The translations under genes were made by a program, and so were the position numbers. A stretch of 64,000 bases of DNA from Enterobacter asburiae (GTDB taxonomy: Bacteria > Pseudomonadota > Gammaproteobacteria > Enterobacterales > Enterobacteriaceae): contig JAAQVN010000001.1 in the NCBI GenBank assembly GCA_011754535.1, positions 3,844,001-3,908,000 on the forward strand. Direction: 5' to 3'. Of the stretch, positions 18,459 to 29,171 are shown piece by piece. The notes under the pieces are model-generated. The model made no database searches and was not told the DNA's origin. It worked only from the letters and a program-made list of their open reading frames with translations. Positions within the stretch are counted from its first letter, which is position 1; each line of letters begins with the position of its first letter.

Positions 18459-18528
18459 TGTCGGGTGGCGGCTACGCCTTACCCGACCTACAAAACCCGT
18501 AGGCCCGGTAAGCGCAGCGCCACCGGGC
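18459..18528. repeat. Inverted pair of REP elements
   Basis: Two palindromic REP units in opposite orientation: one with core CGGGTGGCGGCTACGCC at 18459-18492, and one with CCGGTAAGCGCAGCGCC at 18498-18528. They occupy the space between the mutS and kpdD-like stops and may act as a bidirectional transcript end. Related units lie at 50869 and 62931. Confidence 0.88.
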
Positions 18529-18534
18529 TTATTT

Positions 18535-18756
18535 TTACAACAGCGGCGGGATCGTCGGCACCTGCGGTGCTTCATCAATATCCTTCTGCGTCATGCGGAA
18601 CGCTTCCGGGTAATGCTCGCGGCTGGTACGACGCAGCGGTTCGGTATCGCGCCAGGTATAAAGACAATGCTGGCACTGGTAAACGGTCCAGACCCCTTTC
18701 ACCGGTGACGTCGCCATCACTTCAATATGCTCATCGGCACAACGTGGACAAATCAT
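18535..18756 (-). CDS. kpdD: Hydroxyarylic acid decarboxylase subunit D
   Basis: A 73-residue small subunit found with UbiD-type non-oxidative hydroxybenzoate decarboxylases (KpdD/EcdD/BsdD). CPRC near the N-terminus and CQHC near residue 28 form a probable zinc ribbon. TWRDTEPLRRT is typical of the family. It lies ten bases after the kpdC-like gene as last gene of a three-gene operon. Its exact function in the complex is not established. Confidence 0.88.
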   Translation of the reverse strand: MICPRCADEHIEVMATSPVKGVWTVYQCQHCLYTWRDTEPLRRTSREHYPEAFRMTQKDIDEAPQVPTIPPLL

Positions 18757-18766
18757 CTTTTCCTCC

Positions 18767-20194
18767 TTATTGGCGTGCTGCCAGCATCGCGGTCAGTTTT
18801 TCAGCCCAGGCTTTAGTTTCAGGCAGATCCTGTACCGGCTGGCTGTAGTGGCCACGGGTGTCCGGTGCAACAGGCGTGGTGGCATCAATAATCAGTTTGT
18901 CGGTAATGCCCGCCGGGCTGGAGCCTGGGTCGAGTTCAAGCACCGACATGTTCGGCAGCTGCACCAGATCCCCTGCCGGATTGACCTTCGATGAGAGCGC
19001 CCACATCACCTGCGGGAGGTTGAACGGATCGACATCCTCATCCACCATAATCACCATCTTCACGTAGCCCAGACCGTGCGGCGTGGTCATGGCGCGTAAA
19101 CCGACCGCGCGGGCAAAACCACCGTAGCGTTTTTTGGTGGAGATAATTGCCAGCAGACCGTGGGTGTACATCGCGTTCACCGCCTGCACTTCCGGGAATT
19201 CCGCCTTCAGCTGCTGGTAAAGCGGCACGCAGGTGGCTGGTCCCATCAGATAGTCAATCTCGGTCCACGGCATGCCAAGGTAAAGGGATTCGAAGATCGG
19301 TTTGGTGCGGTAAGAAACTTTGTCGATACGGACCACCGTCATATTACGGCCACCGGAATAGTGTCCGGTAAACTCGCCGAACGGCCCTTCGATTTCACGT
19401 TTGCGGCCTTCAATCACCCCTTCCAGGATCACTTCAGACCCCCACGGCACGTCGAAGCCGGTCAGCGGCGCGGTGGCAATCGGGTACGGGCTTTCGCGCA
19501 GCGCGCCGGCCATTTCATACTCAGACTGATCGTATTTCAGCGGCGTGGCGCCCATCAGGGTGATGATCGGGTCGTTGCCGAGAGTAATCGCGATCGGCAG
19601 ATCTTGCCCGCGCTCTTCCGCTTTGTGCAGATGGAGGGCGATATCGTGCATCGGTACCGGCTGCAGGCCGAGCTTGCGCTTGCCCTTGACCTCCATGCGG
19701 TAGATCCCGACGTTCTGCTTGCCGAAATGGTCCGGGTCGAGCGGATCGCGCGAGACAACGCACGCTTTATCGAGATAAAAACCGCCGTCACCGTCGTTCA
19801 GGCGAAACAGCGGCAGGATATCGAACAGGTTAATGTCTTCACCGTCGACGGTATTTTGCGCCCAGGCCGGGTTAGCGCGGCGCTCCGGCGTAACGGGGAA
19901 TTTGTCCCAGCGGCGAATAAACTCGTCGATCTGTTTTTTTACCGGGGTATTCGCTGGCAGCCCCATCGAAATGGCGTGGTTTTGCCACGAGCCGATGGTG
20001 TTCATCACCACGCGGGCATCGGTAAAGCCACGAATATTGTCGAACCACAGCGCGGGCGCGCCGTCCCCAATACGGCCTGTGGCGTTGGCTGCCGCCGCCA
20101 GATCCGGCTCCGCATTCACCTCTTCCTCAATTTTCAGCAGTTGCCCTTGCTCATCGAGCGCCTGCAGGAAGCTTCTCAAATCATCAAATGCCAT
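18767..20194 (-). CDS. kpdC: UbiD-family hydroxyarylic acid decarboxylase subunit C
   Basis: Prenylated-FMN-dependent reversible decarboxylase, probably acting on 4-hydroxybenzoate or related phenolic acids. The start at 20194 (MAFDDLRSFLQAL) has AGGAG upstream and gives 475 residues, the length of E. coli EcdC. The open frame extends further upstream into the kpdB-like gene but lacks a ribosome site there. The UbiD core includes GPFGEFTGHYSG and the conserved Arg and Glu residues. The operon with a UbiX-like partner and the small D subunit separates it from housekeeping UbiD. Substrate is inferred from family. Confidence 0.9.
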   Translation of the reverse strand: MAFDDLRSFLQALDEQGQLLKIEEEVNAEPDLAAAANATGRIGDGAPALWFDNIRGFTDARVVMNTIGSWQNHAISMGLPANTPVKKQIDEFIRRWDKFPVTPERRANPAWAQNTVDGEDINLFDILPLFRLNDGDGGFYLDKACVVSRDPLDPDHFGKQNVGIYRMEVKGKRKLGLQPVPMHDIALHLHKAEERGQDLPIAITLGNDPIITLMGATPLKYDQSEYEMAGALRESPYPIATAPLTGFDVPWGSEVILEGVIEGRKREIEGPFGEFTGHYSGGRNMTVVRIDKVSYRTKPIFESLYLGMPWTEIDYLMGPATCVPLYQQLKAEFPEVQAVNAMYTHGLLAIISTKKRYGGFARAVGLRAMTTPHGLGYVKMVIMVDEDVDPFNLPQVMWALSSKVNPAGDLVQLPNMSVLELDPGSSPAGITDKLIIDATTPVAPDTRGHYSQPVQDLPETKAWAEKLTAMLAARQ

Positions 20195-20786
20195 CTTTGT
20201 TCTCCTGTGAAAAATGTTTCGCCTCCCGCAACCCGTTCCATCGGCGCGCCTTTTTGTGCTCCAGACCAAACTGGTCGAGCACACGGGTTACGATATGCTG
20301 GGTGATGTCATCGGCGGTTTGCGGGTGGTTGTAATACGCAGGCATGGGCGGCACCATCGCCACGCCCATGCGGGAAAGCGCCAGCATGTTCTCCAGATGA
20401 ATGGTGCTGAGCGGCGTTTCGCGGGGAACGAGCACCAGCTTACGCCCCTCTTTCAGCACCACATCTGCCGCACGGCCCACCAGCCCTTCGGCGTAGCCCG
20501 CGCGGATCCCCGCCAGCGTTTTCATGCTGCAGGGAATGACGATCATGCCGTCGGTGCGAAACGAGCCGGAGGAGATGGTGGCGGCCTGGTCAGCCGGGCT
20601 GTGAACAACGTCAGCCAACGCAGCAACGTCCTGCACGCTGTAAGGCGTTTCCAGCTCAATGGTTGTTTTTGCCCACTTCGACATGACCAGATGGGTCTCC
20701 ACCTCCGGCATTTCCCTCAGCGCCTGCAGCAGCGCCACGCCCAGCGGAGCCCCCGTTGCTCCTGTCATTCCCACGATCAATCTCAT
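20184..20786 (-). CDS. kpdB: UbiX-family flavin prenyltransferase, decarboxylase subunit B
   Basis: Makes the prenylated FMN cofactor used by the UbiD-type subunit C. The 200 residues begin with the flavin-binding GMTGATGAPLGVALLQAL and include SSGSFRTDGMIVIPCSMKTL and PRETPLSTIHLENM, typical of UbiX/Pad1 proteins. It overlaps kpdC by 11 bases. It is first in the operon, 18 bases downstream of a perfect palindromic operator candidate. The mutS-rpoS interval carries a related pad1/slyA set in E. coli O157. Confidence 0.92.
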   Translation of the reverse strand: MRLIVGMTGATGAPLGVALLQALREMPEVETHLVMSKWAKTTIELETPYSVQDVAALADVVHSPADQAATISSGSFRTDGMIVIPCSMKTLAGIRAGYAEGLVGRAADVVLKEGRKLVLVPRETPLSTIHLENMLALSRMGVAMVPPMPAYYNHPQTADDITQHIVTRVLDQFGLEHKKARRWNGLREAKHFSQENKDGI

Positions 20787-20804
20787 TCATCACCTCAATC
20801 AATT

Positions 20805-20820
20805 TGTTCGTGTACGAACA
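20805..20820. promoter_or_regulatory. Operator candidate O1 of the decarboxylase operon
   Basis: TGTTCGTGTACGAACA is a perfect palindrome with seven-base arms around a two-base centre, 18 bases upstream of the kpdB start. A second copy lies at 20861. Confidence 0.72.
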
Positions 20821-20860
20821 TTGTAGATAAACTACTCCCGGATCGCTCTACTGACAAGAT

Positions 20861-20876
20861 TGTTCGTACACGATCA
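20861..20876. promoter_or_regulatory. Operator candidate O2 of the decarboxylase operon
   Basis: TGTTCGTACACGATCA repeats the O1 palindrome with one arm mismatch, centred 56 bases away and between kpdB and the MarR gene. On the minus strand a -35-like TTGTCA lies between the two copies. Confidence 0.7.
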
Positions 20877-20958
20877 CACTAATTGCTAAAAAATCCCGCA
20901 TTATCATCCCGGGCTTTAGCGGCTATCATAGGGGGTGATTTTTTCTGTCGGAGTGTTC

Positions 20959-21366
20959 ATGGAACTAAGACAAGAGGCGTTCCACCTGTTACGTCAGCTT
21001 TTTCAACAGCATACCGCTAAGTGGCAACATGCCCTGCCGGAACTGACCAAGCCGCAGTATGCGGTTATGCGCTCCATTGCCGAGCACCCGGGCATTGAGC
21101 AGGTGGCATTGACTGAAGTGGCGGTCAGCACGAAGGCGACTCTGGCGGAGATGCTCAGCCGAATGGAGGCGCGCGGGCTGGTCAAACGCGAGCACGATCC
21201 CGCAGATAAGCGCCGCCGGTTTGTCTTCCTGACGCCGGAAGGCGAAGCCCTGCTTGCAGACTGCCAGCCGGTCGGCAACGAGGTGGATGAGGCGTTTTTA
21301 GGGCGTCTTAATAAGGCCGAACGGGAGCAGTTCTCTGCGCTCATCAAAAAGATGATGCACGATTAA
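20959..21366 (+). CDS. MarR/SlyA-family regulator of the decarboxylase operon
   Basis: Winged-helix repressor of about 135 residues. The start at 20959 (MELRQEAFHLLRQL) follows a TCGGAG site at six bases. An upstream ATG eight codons earlier lacks one. The MarR wing motif is REHDPADKRRRFVFLT, and the recognition helix lies around STKATLAEMLSRMEARGLV. Divergent from kpdBCD with two TGTTCGT palindromes between, it most likely represses that operon and responds to phenolic acids. It converges with the LysR gene with a four-base overlap. Confidence 0.85.
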   Translation: MELRQEAFHLLRQLFQQHTAKWQHALPELTKPQYAVMRSIAEHPGIEQVALTEVAVSTKATLAEMLSRMEARGLVKREHDPADKRRRFVFLTPEGEALLADCQPVGNEVDEAFLGRLNKAEREQFSALIKKMMHD

Positions 21367-22250
21367 TTGACGCTGGTGCGCATAAAATCGATAAAGGTGC
21401 GCACTTTCGCGGGCACATGCCGGGCATCGGGATAAACCGCGTAGATGCCCTGCCGCGCAAAGGTATAGCCCGGTAAAACCGGGATCAGTTTTCCCGCATC
21501 AAGCGCATCGCGCACCAGCCATTCAGGCAGTAACGCCACGCCACTTCCCGCGAGCGCAAAGGCCATAAGCGCCTGAGCACTGTCGGCAAACAGGCGCGGC
21601 GCTTTTTTTATCTCCAGCATTTCAGGCGCACCGCTGGCATCTTTCACCTGCCAGCGCAGCGGCGAAGCTAAGCGCTCGTGAATAATCCAGTCGGCGTGCG
21701 CCAGCTGCTCAAGCGATTCAACCGGATGATTAACCCGCCACTCGGGCGTCGCGACGGGCAGGATAGAAAAATGTGAAATCAATGCGGCGTGGTAGCGTGA
21801 ATCGGTAAGCGTTCCCAACCGGATAGCCACGTCAAAGCGCTCTGAGATAAGGTCGGCATGGAGTGAAGACGAAACATGACGCACGCGAAGCTCCGGGTGC
21901 ATCTGGCTAAACCTGGCCAGCAACGGTACCACGACCCGTGAACCGTACTCAGGCGTGGTGGTGATCCGCAATTCACCCGTGAGTCCCGCATGATTCGCGC
22001 GAACATCATCCTGCAGCCGTTCTGCGTCCTTCAGAAGCGCCACGCTGCGCTGATGAAAAAGCGCTCCCGCCTCGGTTAACGTCAGGCGGCGGGTGGAGCG
22101 CAGCAGCAGCGTAACCCCCAGCTCGGCTTCGAGCTGGCGAATATTGAAGCTGACCACGGCTTTTGTCAGGCCCAGCGCATCGGCTGCGGCAGTAAAGCTG
22201 CCGGTATCGGCCACCGCAACAAACATCTGCGTCCGCTGTAGGTTAATCAT
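21363..22250 (-). CDS. LysR-family transcriptional regulator
   Basis: A 295-residue LTTR. The start at 22250 (MINLQRTQMFVAVADTGSF) places the helix-turn-helix at residues 18-40 (SFTAAADALGLTKAVVSFNIRQLE). The longer open frame upstream runs over the divergent promoter and is rejected. The effector domain contains the usual LRVRHVSSSLHADLISERFDVAIRLG segment. It diverges from an MFS pump with a TACTGT/ACAGTA repeat in the 108-base gap, so it probably controls that pump. The inducer is unknown. Confidence 0.9.
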   Translation of the reverse strand: MINLQRTQMFVAVADTGSFTAAADALGLTKAVVSFNIRQLEAELGVTLLLRSTRRLTLTEAGALFHQRSVALLKDAERLQDDVRANHAGLTGELRITTTPEYGSRVVVPLLARFSQMHPELRVRHVSSSLHADLISERFDVAIRLGTLTDSRYHAALISHFSILPVATPEWRVNHPVESLEQLAHADWIIHERLASPLRWQVKDASGAPEMLEIKKAPRLFADSAQALMAFALAGSGVALLPEWLVRDALDAGKLIPVLPGYTFARQGIYAVYPDARHVPAKVRTFIDFMRTSVN

Positions 22251-22262
22251 CCTCACGCCTTT

Positions 22263-22287
22263 TACTGTAAAAATTTTTTTGACAGTA
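22263..22287. promoter_or_regulatory. Inverted repeat in the LysR-MFS gap
   Basis: TACTGT at 22263-22268 and ACAGTA at 22282-22287 form an inverted repeat around an A/T-rich spacer, of LysR T-N11-A type. TTGACA at 22279-22284 overlaps it and could be the -35 box of the MFS gene. Confidence 0.55.
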
Positions 22288-22358
22288 TATCGCGCTTTGT
22301 CAGGTTTATCCGTACTTCCGGGGCCGATACGATACGCCACCTCACGGGAGGATCCACC

Positions 22359-23561
22359 ATGACGTATCGCAGTAAAGTCGCCGCTGTCTATCTGCTGGGC
22401 TTTTTTCTTGATTTGATCAACATGTTTATTGCCAGCGTCGCCTTTCCGGCGATGGCACATGCCCTTAACGCCACGCCTTCAGCGCTTGCCTGGGTGAGTA
22501 ACGGGTACATTGCCGGCCTGACGCTGGCGATCCCGTTCAGCAGCATGCTCACGCGCCGCGTCGGACCAAAGCGCGTCATCCTGCTCTCGCTTTTTCTGTT
22601 CAGCGCGGCTTCTGCTGCGGCAGGCTTGTCTGCAACGCTGGAAAGTCTGATTGCCTGGCGCGTGCTACAGGGCGTGGGCGGAGGCTTACTCATCCCCGTC
22701 GGACAGGCGCTGACCTGGCAACAGTTTCAGCCTCACGAGCGTGCCAGACTCTCCTCGGCGGTGATGCTGGTGGCGCTGCTTGCTCCCGCCTGTTCCCCTG
22801 CGCTCGGAGGCGTGCTGGTAGAGGCAGTGAGCTGGCGCTGGATATTTTTCGCCACGCTCCCGGTGGCCATCGTGACCTTTGTGCTGGCCTGCCTGTGGCT
22901 TAAACACGAAATACCCGCGATGAAAGCGGCCAGACTGCTCAACCTGCGGTTGCTCGCGGACCCGCTTTTGCGTTTTTCTATGCTTGTCTATTTATGCGTG
23001 CCCGGCATGTTTATTGGGGTGAACGTTACGGGCATGTTTTATCTTCAGCACGAGGCGAACATGAGCCCAGCCGCAGCGGGAATGCTCATGCTGCCCTGGT
23101 CCGTGGCATCGTTTATCGCCATCACGGCGACGGGACGCTATTTTAACCGTATCGGCCCCCAGCCGCTGATTGTCATCGGCTGCCTGCTGCAGGCGACGGG
23201 TATCCTGATTTTGATTCACGTCAGCTCGGCTACGCTGCTTCCTGCCGCTGCGTTTACCCTGATGGGCGCGGGGGGAAGCCTGTGCAGCAGTACAGCTCAG
23301 AGCAGCGCTTTTCTGACGATGCGCCGGGAAGAGATGCCGGATGCCAGCGCGCTGTGGAATCTCAATCGTCAGCTGAGCTTTTTTGCCGGCGCCCTGCTGC
23401 TGGCAGAGGCCCTGAGTCTGGCGCAGAGTTATCTGGCACCGCTCGCCGCCTGGCACGGGATGTTTATTTTTGCCGCAGGCATGACCTTGCTGCCTGTACT
23501 GTACGTTTTTCGTCTTAACAATACGCAGCTGCTGACCCAGCTGCGACAGGAGAATTTATGA
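22359..23561 (+). CDS. MFS drug-efflux-like transporter
   Basis: A 400-residue major facilitator with about 12 hydrophobic helices. Motif A is SSMLTRRVGPKRVILLS near residues 60-76, and AWRVLQGVGGGLLIPVGQAL is the antiporter-type motif in helix 4 and the following loop. The sequence resembles the EmrB/QacA (DHA2) drug exporters but is shorter than the 14-helix members. GGGAGG precedes the ATG. It overlaps the next gene by four bases and is divergent from the LysR gene. Substrate unknown. Confidence 0.88.
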   Translation: MTYRSKVAAVYLLGFFLDLINMFIASVAFPAMAHALNATPSALAWVSNGYIAGLTLAIPFSSMLTRRVGPKRVILLSLFLFSAASAAAGLSATLESLIAWRVLQGVGGGLLIPVGQALTWQQFQPHERARLSSAVMLVALLAPACSPALGGVLVEAVSWRWIFFATLPVAIVTFVLACLWLKHEIPAMKAARLLNLRLLADPLLRFSMLVYLCVPGMFIGVNVTGMFYLQHEANMSPAAAGMLMLPWSVASFIAITATGRYFNRIGPQPLIVIGCLLQATGILILIHVSSATLLPAAAFTLMGAGGSLCSSTAQSSAFLTMRREEMPDASALWNLNRQLSFFAGALLLAEALSLAQSYLAPLAAWHGMFIFAAGMTLLPVLYVFRLNNTQLLTQLRQENL

Positions 23562-23938
23562 CGCCTTTCGAACACGAGATTATCGACCTCCACATTGCGC
23601 TTGAAGACTGGTTAGGCAAAGGTGAAGGCGATTCCGACGCCCTGCTCGCCCGCTTTCGTCCAGATTTTCTGATGATCCCGCCGGGCGGCGTCCATGTCGA
23701 CTATGACGGCCTTGTGGGCTTTCTGCACAGTCAGCGCGGAAGCCGTCCCGGACTGAAGATCGTTATTGATGAATTAACGACGCGACAGGCGTGGCCCCAC
23801 GGCGCGGTGCTGCACTACCGGGAGACGCAAACCCGGCCAGACCTGCCCGTCAACGTGCGCTGGTCGACCGCGGTGCTCAGTCAGGAAGGCGACAAAATAA
23901 CGTGGCGTCTGCTGCACGAAACGGCGGCACAGCCGTAA
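23558..23938 (+). CDS. NTF2-like (DUF4440/SnoaL-type) small protein
   Basis: A 126-residue soluble protein with the layout of small NTF2-fold proteins: an N-terminal helix EHEIIDLHIALEDWL, then LARFRPDFLMIPPGG and a terminal strand pair ending WRLLHETA. No catalytic residue can be assigned. ATG overlaps the MFS stop by four bases, so both are produced from one transcript. It might handle a small hydrophobic compound also exported by the pump, which is inference. Confidence 0.75.
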   Translation: MTPFEHEIIDLHIALEDWLGKGEGDSDALLARFRPDFLMIPPGGVHVDYDGLVGFLHSQRGSRPGLKIVIDELTTRQAWPHGAVLHYRETQTRPDLPVNVRWSTAVLSQEGDKITWRLLHETAAQP

Positions 23939-23946
23939 CACAAAAG

Positions 23947-23977
23947 AAAAAGGCCCGTCTCACGACGGGCCTTTTTT
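23947..23977. terminator. Bidirectional terminator between the NTF2-like gene and rpoS
   Basis: AGGCCCGTC and GACGGGCCT pair around TCAC, with an A-run before and a T-run after. It can end both the plus-strand MFS transcript and the minus-strand rpoS transcript. Confidence 0.93.
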
Positions 23978-23990
23978 GACGAAAGGTTGC

Positions 23991-24983
23991 TTATTCGCGG
24001 AACAGCGCTTCGATATTCAGACCTTGCCCCTGCAGGATTTCACGCAGGCGGCGCAGACCTTCTACCTGAATCTGACGAACACGTTCACGGGTCAGGCCAA
24101 TTTCGCGGCCGACGTCTTCCAGTGTCGCAGCTTCATACCCCAGTAAACCGAAACGACGTGCCAGCACTTCACGCTGTTTGGCGTTCAGTTCGAACAGCCA
24201 TTTGACGATGCTCTGCTTCATGTCGTCGTCCTGCGTGGTGTCTTCCGGACCGTTGTCTTTTTCATCGGCCAGGATGTCCAGCAGCGCTTTTTCGGAGTCG
24301 CCACCCAGAGGGGTGTCAACGGAGGTAATGCGCTCGTTGAGACGCAGCATACGGCTTACGTCATCAACTGGTTTGTCGAGTTGTTCGGCAATTTCTTCTG
24401 CGCTTGGCTCGTGGTCCAGTTTATGGGACAACTCGCGCGCGGTACGCAGATAGACGTTCAACTCTTTGACGATGTGGATCGGCAGGCGGATCGTACGGGT
24501 CTGGTTCATAATAGCCCGTTCGATGGTCTGACGAATCCACCAGGTCGCGTAGGTTGAGAAACGGAACCCGCGTTCCGGGTCAAACTTCTCAACTGCGCGG
24601 ATGAGACCTAAGTTGCCCTCTTCAATCAGATCCAGCAGAGCCAGACCACGATTGCCGTAACGGCGGGCAATTTTCACGACCAGTCGCAGGTTACTTTCAA
24701 TCATGCGACGACGCGAGGCAACATCACCACGCAAAGCACGACGTGCGAAATAGACTTCTTCTTCGGCCGTTAGCAGTGGGGAGTAACCAATCTCCCCAAG
24801 GTAAAGCTGAGTCGCGTCCAGTACACGCTGTGTGGCGCCCTGCGATAACAGCTCTTCTTCAGCCAAATCGTTATCACTGGGTTCCTCTTCTACTAAGGCT
24901 TTTTCGTCAAAAGCCTCTGCTCCGTTCTCATCAAATTCCGCGTCTTCATTTAAATCATGAACTTTCAGCGTATTCTGACTCAT
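23991..24983 (-). CDS. rpoS: RNA polymerase sigma factor RpoS
   Basis: Stationary-phase and general stress sigma factor. The start at 24983 ([21 protein letters not shown]) gives 330 residues as in E. coli, with a TAGGAGCC ribosome site. Region 2 ([24 protein letters not shown]) and region 4 ([29 protein letters not shown]) are intact. The frame has no premature stop or frameshift. The leader at 24984-25106 keeps the small-RNA pairing segment, so post-transcriptional control should be as in E. coli. Co-transcription from nlpD and an internal nlpD promoter are known in E. coli. Confidence 0.98.
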   Translation of the reverse strand: MSQNTLKVHDLNEDAEFDENGAEAFDEKALVEEEPSDNDLAEEELLSQGATQRVLDATQLYLGEIGYSPLLTAEEEVYFARRALRGDVASRRRMIESNLRLVVKIARRYGNRGLALLDLIEEGNLGLIRAVEKFDPERGFRFSTYATWWIRQTIERAIMNQTRTIRLPIHIVKELNVYLRTARELSHKLDHEPSAEEIAEQLDKPVDDVSRMLRLNERITSVDTPLGGDSEKALLDILADEKDNGPEDTTQDDDMKQSIVKWLFELNAKQREVLARRFGLLGYEAATLEDVGREIGLTRERVRQIQVEGLRRLREILQGQGLNIEALFRE

Positions 24984-25106
24984 AAGGTGGCTCCTACCCG
25001 TGATCCCTGAACGAGACACCCTGGCTGGCATGCCCCGTCAATTTATCGCTGCGGCAAATACTGCAGCGGGTTTACGGATTTCCCCTTGTAACGAATTTCA
25101 AAATGC
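24984..25106 (-). promoter_or_regulatory. rpoS mRNA leader with small-RNA target segment
   Basis: On the minus strand the segment AAATTCGTTACAAGGGGAAA at about 25084-25103 is the known DsrA/RprA/ArcZ pairing region of the E. coli leader. GGATCACGGGTAGGAGCC just before the ATG is its inhibitory partner. The leader overlaps the 3' end of nlpD. Recognition is from memory of the E. coli sequence. Confidence 0.8.
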
Positions 25107-26167
25107 AAGCGTGTAGAACTGGTTCCGGTGCTACCCATGGTAGCGATTTTTTGCCCCGCCTTAACTTCTTGTTGTTCCCGGACCAGCATTGTGTCGTTAT
25201 GGGCGTAGGCACTCAGGTAATCATCATTATGTTTGATGATAATAAGATTACCGTAACCGCGCAGAGCGTTACCGGCATACACAACGCGTCCGTCTGCGGT
25301 CGCGATGATAGCCTGTCCTTTACTGCCTGCGATATCGATCCCTTTGTTTCCACCCTCAGAGGTTGCGAAGTTCTCGATAATCTTGCCGTCGGTTGGCCAG
25401 CGCCATGCGGTGATGGACGAACTGGCATTCTGACTGCTTGCAGTCGGTTCAGTAGAGCTAACCACAGGTGCCGTGGTCGGTGCTGTGACAACAGTCGCAG
25501 TCCCTTTATTATTCGGCAACATTTTGTTAGCAGTCTGATCACCTGAATCCTCAGAATACGTAATTACAGGTTGTGAAGCAACCACCGTGGTGGATTTTTG
25601 TGCAGGCTTAACGCTGTTATTTTGAGCCGTCACGTCGGCCGCTGAAACCGTGTTGCCAGGCGTCAGAGGCGTACCCGTTGCGTTGCCCACCTGGAGCGTT
25701 TGGCCAACTTCCAGAGCATACGGGGCCTGGACGTTATTGCGCTGCGCGAGGTCACGGAAATCGTTCCCGGTGATCCAGGCAATGTAGAACAGCGTATCGC
25801 CGCGCTTCACGGTATAGGTGCTGCCGCCGGTATAGCTGCCTTTCGGAATGTTCCCATACTGGCGGTTATAGACTATGCGGCCATTTTGGGTCTGAACAGG
25901 CTGTTCAACTGGCTGAATCTGCGTTGGCTGTGTAACAGGATGTTGCACAGGCTGAATTTGTGGTGTTTGCTGCGGCGCAGCAGTGCCCATTTTAGGCGGA
26001 GGCGTGATCAACATTCCGCTGGACGTGTTACCGGAGCCGCTGTTTCCGCCGACGGAACTGACGGGCGCAGGCGCGTTGTTGGAACTTGTACAGCCTGCCA
26101 GCCAGAGCGAAACCAGTGATAATGCCGCAACACGGCTGATGGTGAATTTAGGGCTTCCCGCGCTCAT
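25043..26167 (-). CDS. nlpD: Murein hydrolase activator NlpD
   Basis: Outer-membrane lipoprotein that activates amidase AmiC at the division septum. The 374 residues (E. coli 379) begin with a lipoprotein signal ending LAGC, Cys26. A low-complexity Pro/Gln segment follows, then a LysM domain ([20 protein letters not shown]) near residue 120, and a C-terminal M23-type domain that lacks the full set of zinc ligands. The 3' end and the 59 bases before rpoS form the rpoS leader. Confidence 0.97.
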   Translation of the reverse strand: MSAGSPKFTISRVAALSLVSLWLAGCTSSNNAPAPVSSVGGNSGSGNTSSGMLITPPPKMGTAAPQQTPQIQPVQHPVTQPTQIQPVEQPVQTQNGRIVYNRQYGNIPKGSYTGGSTYTVKRGDTLFYIAWITGNDFRDLAQRNNVQAPYALEVGQTLQVGNATGTPLTPGNTVSAADVTAQNNSVKPAQKSTTVVASQPVITYSEDSGDQTANKMLPNNKGTATVVTAPTTAPVVSSTEPTASSQNASSSITAWRWPTDGKIIENFATSEGGNKGIDIAGSKGQAIIATADGRVVYAGNALRGYGNLIIIKHNDDYLSAYAHNDTMLVREQQEVKAGQKIATMGSTGTSSTRLHFEIRYKGKSVNPLQYLPQR

Positions 26168-26283
26168 TTATCCCCCAGGAATGTGTTAACTACCAGTGAC
26201 TTAAAATTTACCGTGATGACACGAATCTTTCGCGCCACACCATACGCTGAATTTGCCTTAATAACCCTGGATAAATCCGAGTC

Positions 26284-27645
<1,362 letters not shown>

Positions 27646-27665
<20 letters not shown>

Positions 27666-28695
27666 AATCACCCGAGGTGTTGATAAGTTCCCTGACAACA
27701 CTGGTGGCAAAGCTACCTGCCGGCAGCCAGAAGCGTAACTCGACGGTTACGTCATCCCACCAGTTCCAGCTTAACTGCTGCGGATAGAGCAGCATCGCGC
27801 GGCGTGCTGCTTCGACTTTTTCCCGCACCAGCAAGGATTGTAATTCTGGCGCATCCGCCACCGCCGACTGCTCTGCGCTCAGCGCGTCGCCCTGGGTGCC
27901 CCAGTCGCCTGAGCCCGGCAAAGCTGCGGTAATCATCAGCGCTTTGGCATCCACGCGCGCCTGGACATCGGCCATTTCTTCGGCCGTTGCAACAAACCAG
28001 CTTCCGCGTCCCGCTAATTGTAGCGCATCGCCAACAACAACTTGATTCGCGTCCGGTTTTTTCAGCCTTTCGCTCACAATCTGATTAAACAACGCGCTGC
28101 GGGCCGCCGACAACCAAAAACTGCGTTTATTCCTGTCGCGCACCGGTGCATCGCTTTGCGCCCAGCGCAGCGCGCCCTGCAGGTTGCTGCCGCCAATGCC
28201 AAAGCGCTGCGCGCCAAAGTAGTTCGGTACGCCGCGGTCATTAATGGCATTCAGGCGTTTTTCAACGTCTTCACGGTCAGACACTTCGCGCAGCACCAGC
28301 GTAAACGCGTTGCCTTTCAACGCTCCCAGGCGCAGCTTGCGCTTGTGGCGGGCGTACTCCAGCACCTTACAGCCTTCAAGCTCAAATTTGCTTAAATCAG
28401 GCATCGCATTGCCGGGCACGCGCGCGCAGAGCCACTGCTCGGTGACGGCATGTTTATCTTTCTGCCCGGCAAAGCTCACTTCCCGGGCGTGAATTTTGAG
28501 GAATTTTGCCAGCGCGTCGGCCACAAAGCGGGTATTGCAGCCATTTTTCAGAATACGCACCAGGATATGTTCGCCTTCGCCATCCGGCTCAAAGCCCAGA
28601 TCCTCCAGCACGAGGAAATCCTCCGGGCTGGCTTTCAGCACACCGTTCCCCTGCGGCTTACCGTGCAGGTACGTCAGGTTATCGAAGTCCGTCAT
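27646..28695 (-). CDS. truD: tRNA pseudouridine(13) synthase TruD
   Basis: Converts U13 of tRNA-Glu to pseudouridine. The 349 residues equal E. coli TruD. The catalytic aspartate lies in [14 protein letters not shown] near residue 80. The TRUD insertion domain lies in the middle, and the NYFGAQRFG motif is present. The ATG overlaps the ispF stop by four bases. Confidence 0.97.
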
Positions 28696-29171
28696 TTTGT
28701 TGCCTTCACCAGCAGCGCCACGGCTTCACAGGCGATCCCTTCGCCACGGCCGGTAAAGCCCAGTTTCTCCGTGGTGGTAGCTTTGACGTTGACGTCGTCC
28801 ATATGGCAGCCCAGATCTTCGGCGATGAACACGCGCATCTGCGGAATGTGCGGCAGCATTTTCGGGGCCTGGGCAATAATCGTCACGTCGACGTTGCCGA
28901 GGGTGTAACCCTTGGCCTGAATGCGGCGCCACGCTTCGCGCAATAGTTCGCGGCTGTCTGCTCCTTTAAAGGCCGGATCGGTGTCCGGGAACAGCTTGCC
29001 GATATCGCCGAGCGCGGCAGCGCCGAGCAGCGCGTCGGTCAGTGCATGCAGCGCCACGTCGCCATCAGAATGCGCCAGCAGCCCTTTTTCGTAAGGAATA
29101 CGTACGCCGCCAATGATAATTGGGCCAACGCCTCCAAAGGCGTGTACATCAAAACCGTGTCCAATTCGCAT
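28692..29171 (-). CDS. ispF: 2-C-methyl-D-erythritol 2,4-cyclodiphosphate synthase IspF
   Basis: Fifth step of the MEP isoprenoid pathway. The 159 residues carry the zinc ligands Asp8 and His10 in [30 protein letters not shown] follows near residue 34. It overlaps ispD by one base and truD by four. The ispD-ispF pair is co-transcribed as in E. coli. Confidence 0.98.
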   Translation of the reverse strand: MRIGHGFDVHAFGGVGPIIIGGVRIPYEKGLLAHSDGDVALHALTDALLGAAALGDIGKLFPDTDPAFKGADSRELLREAWRRIQAKGYTLGNVDVTIIAQAPKMLPHIPQMRVFIAEDLGCHMDDVNVKATTTEKLGFTGRGEGIACEAVALLVKATK

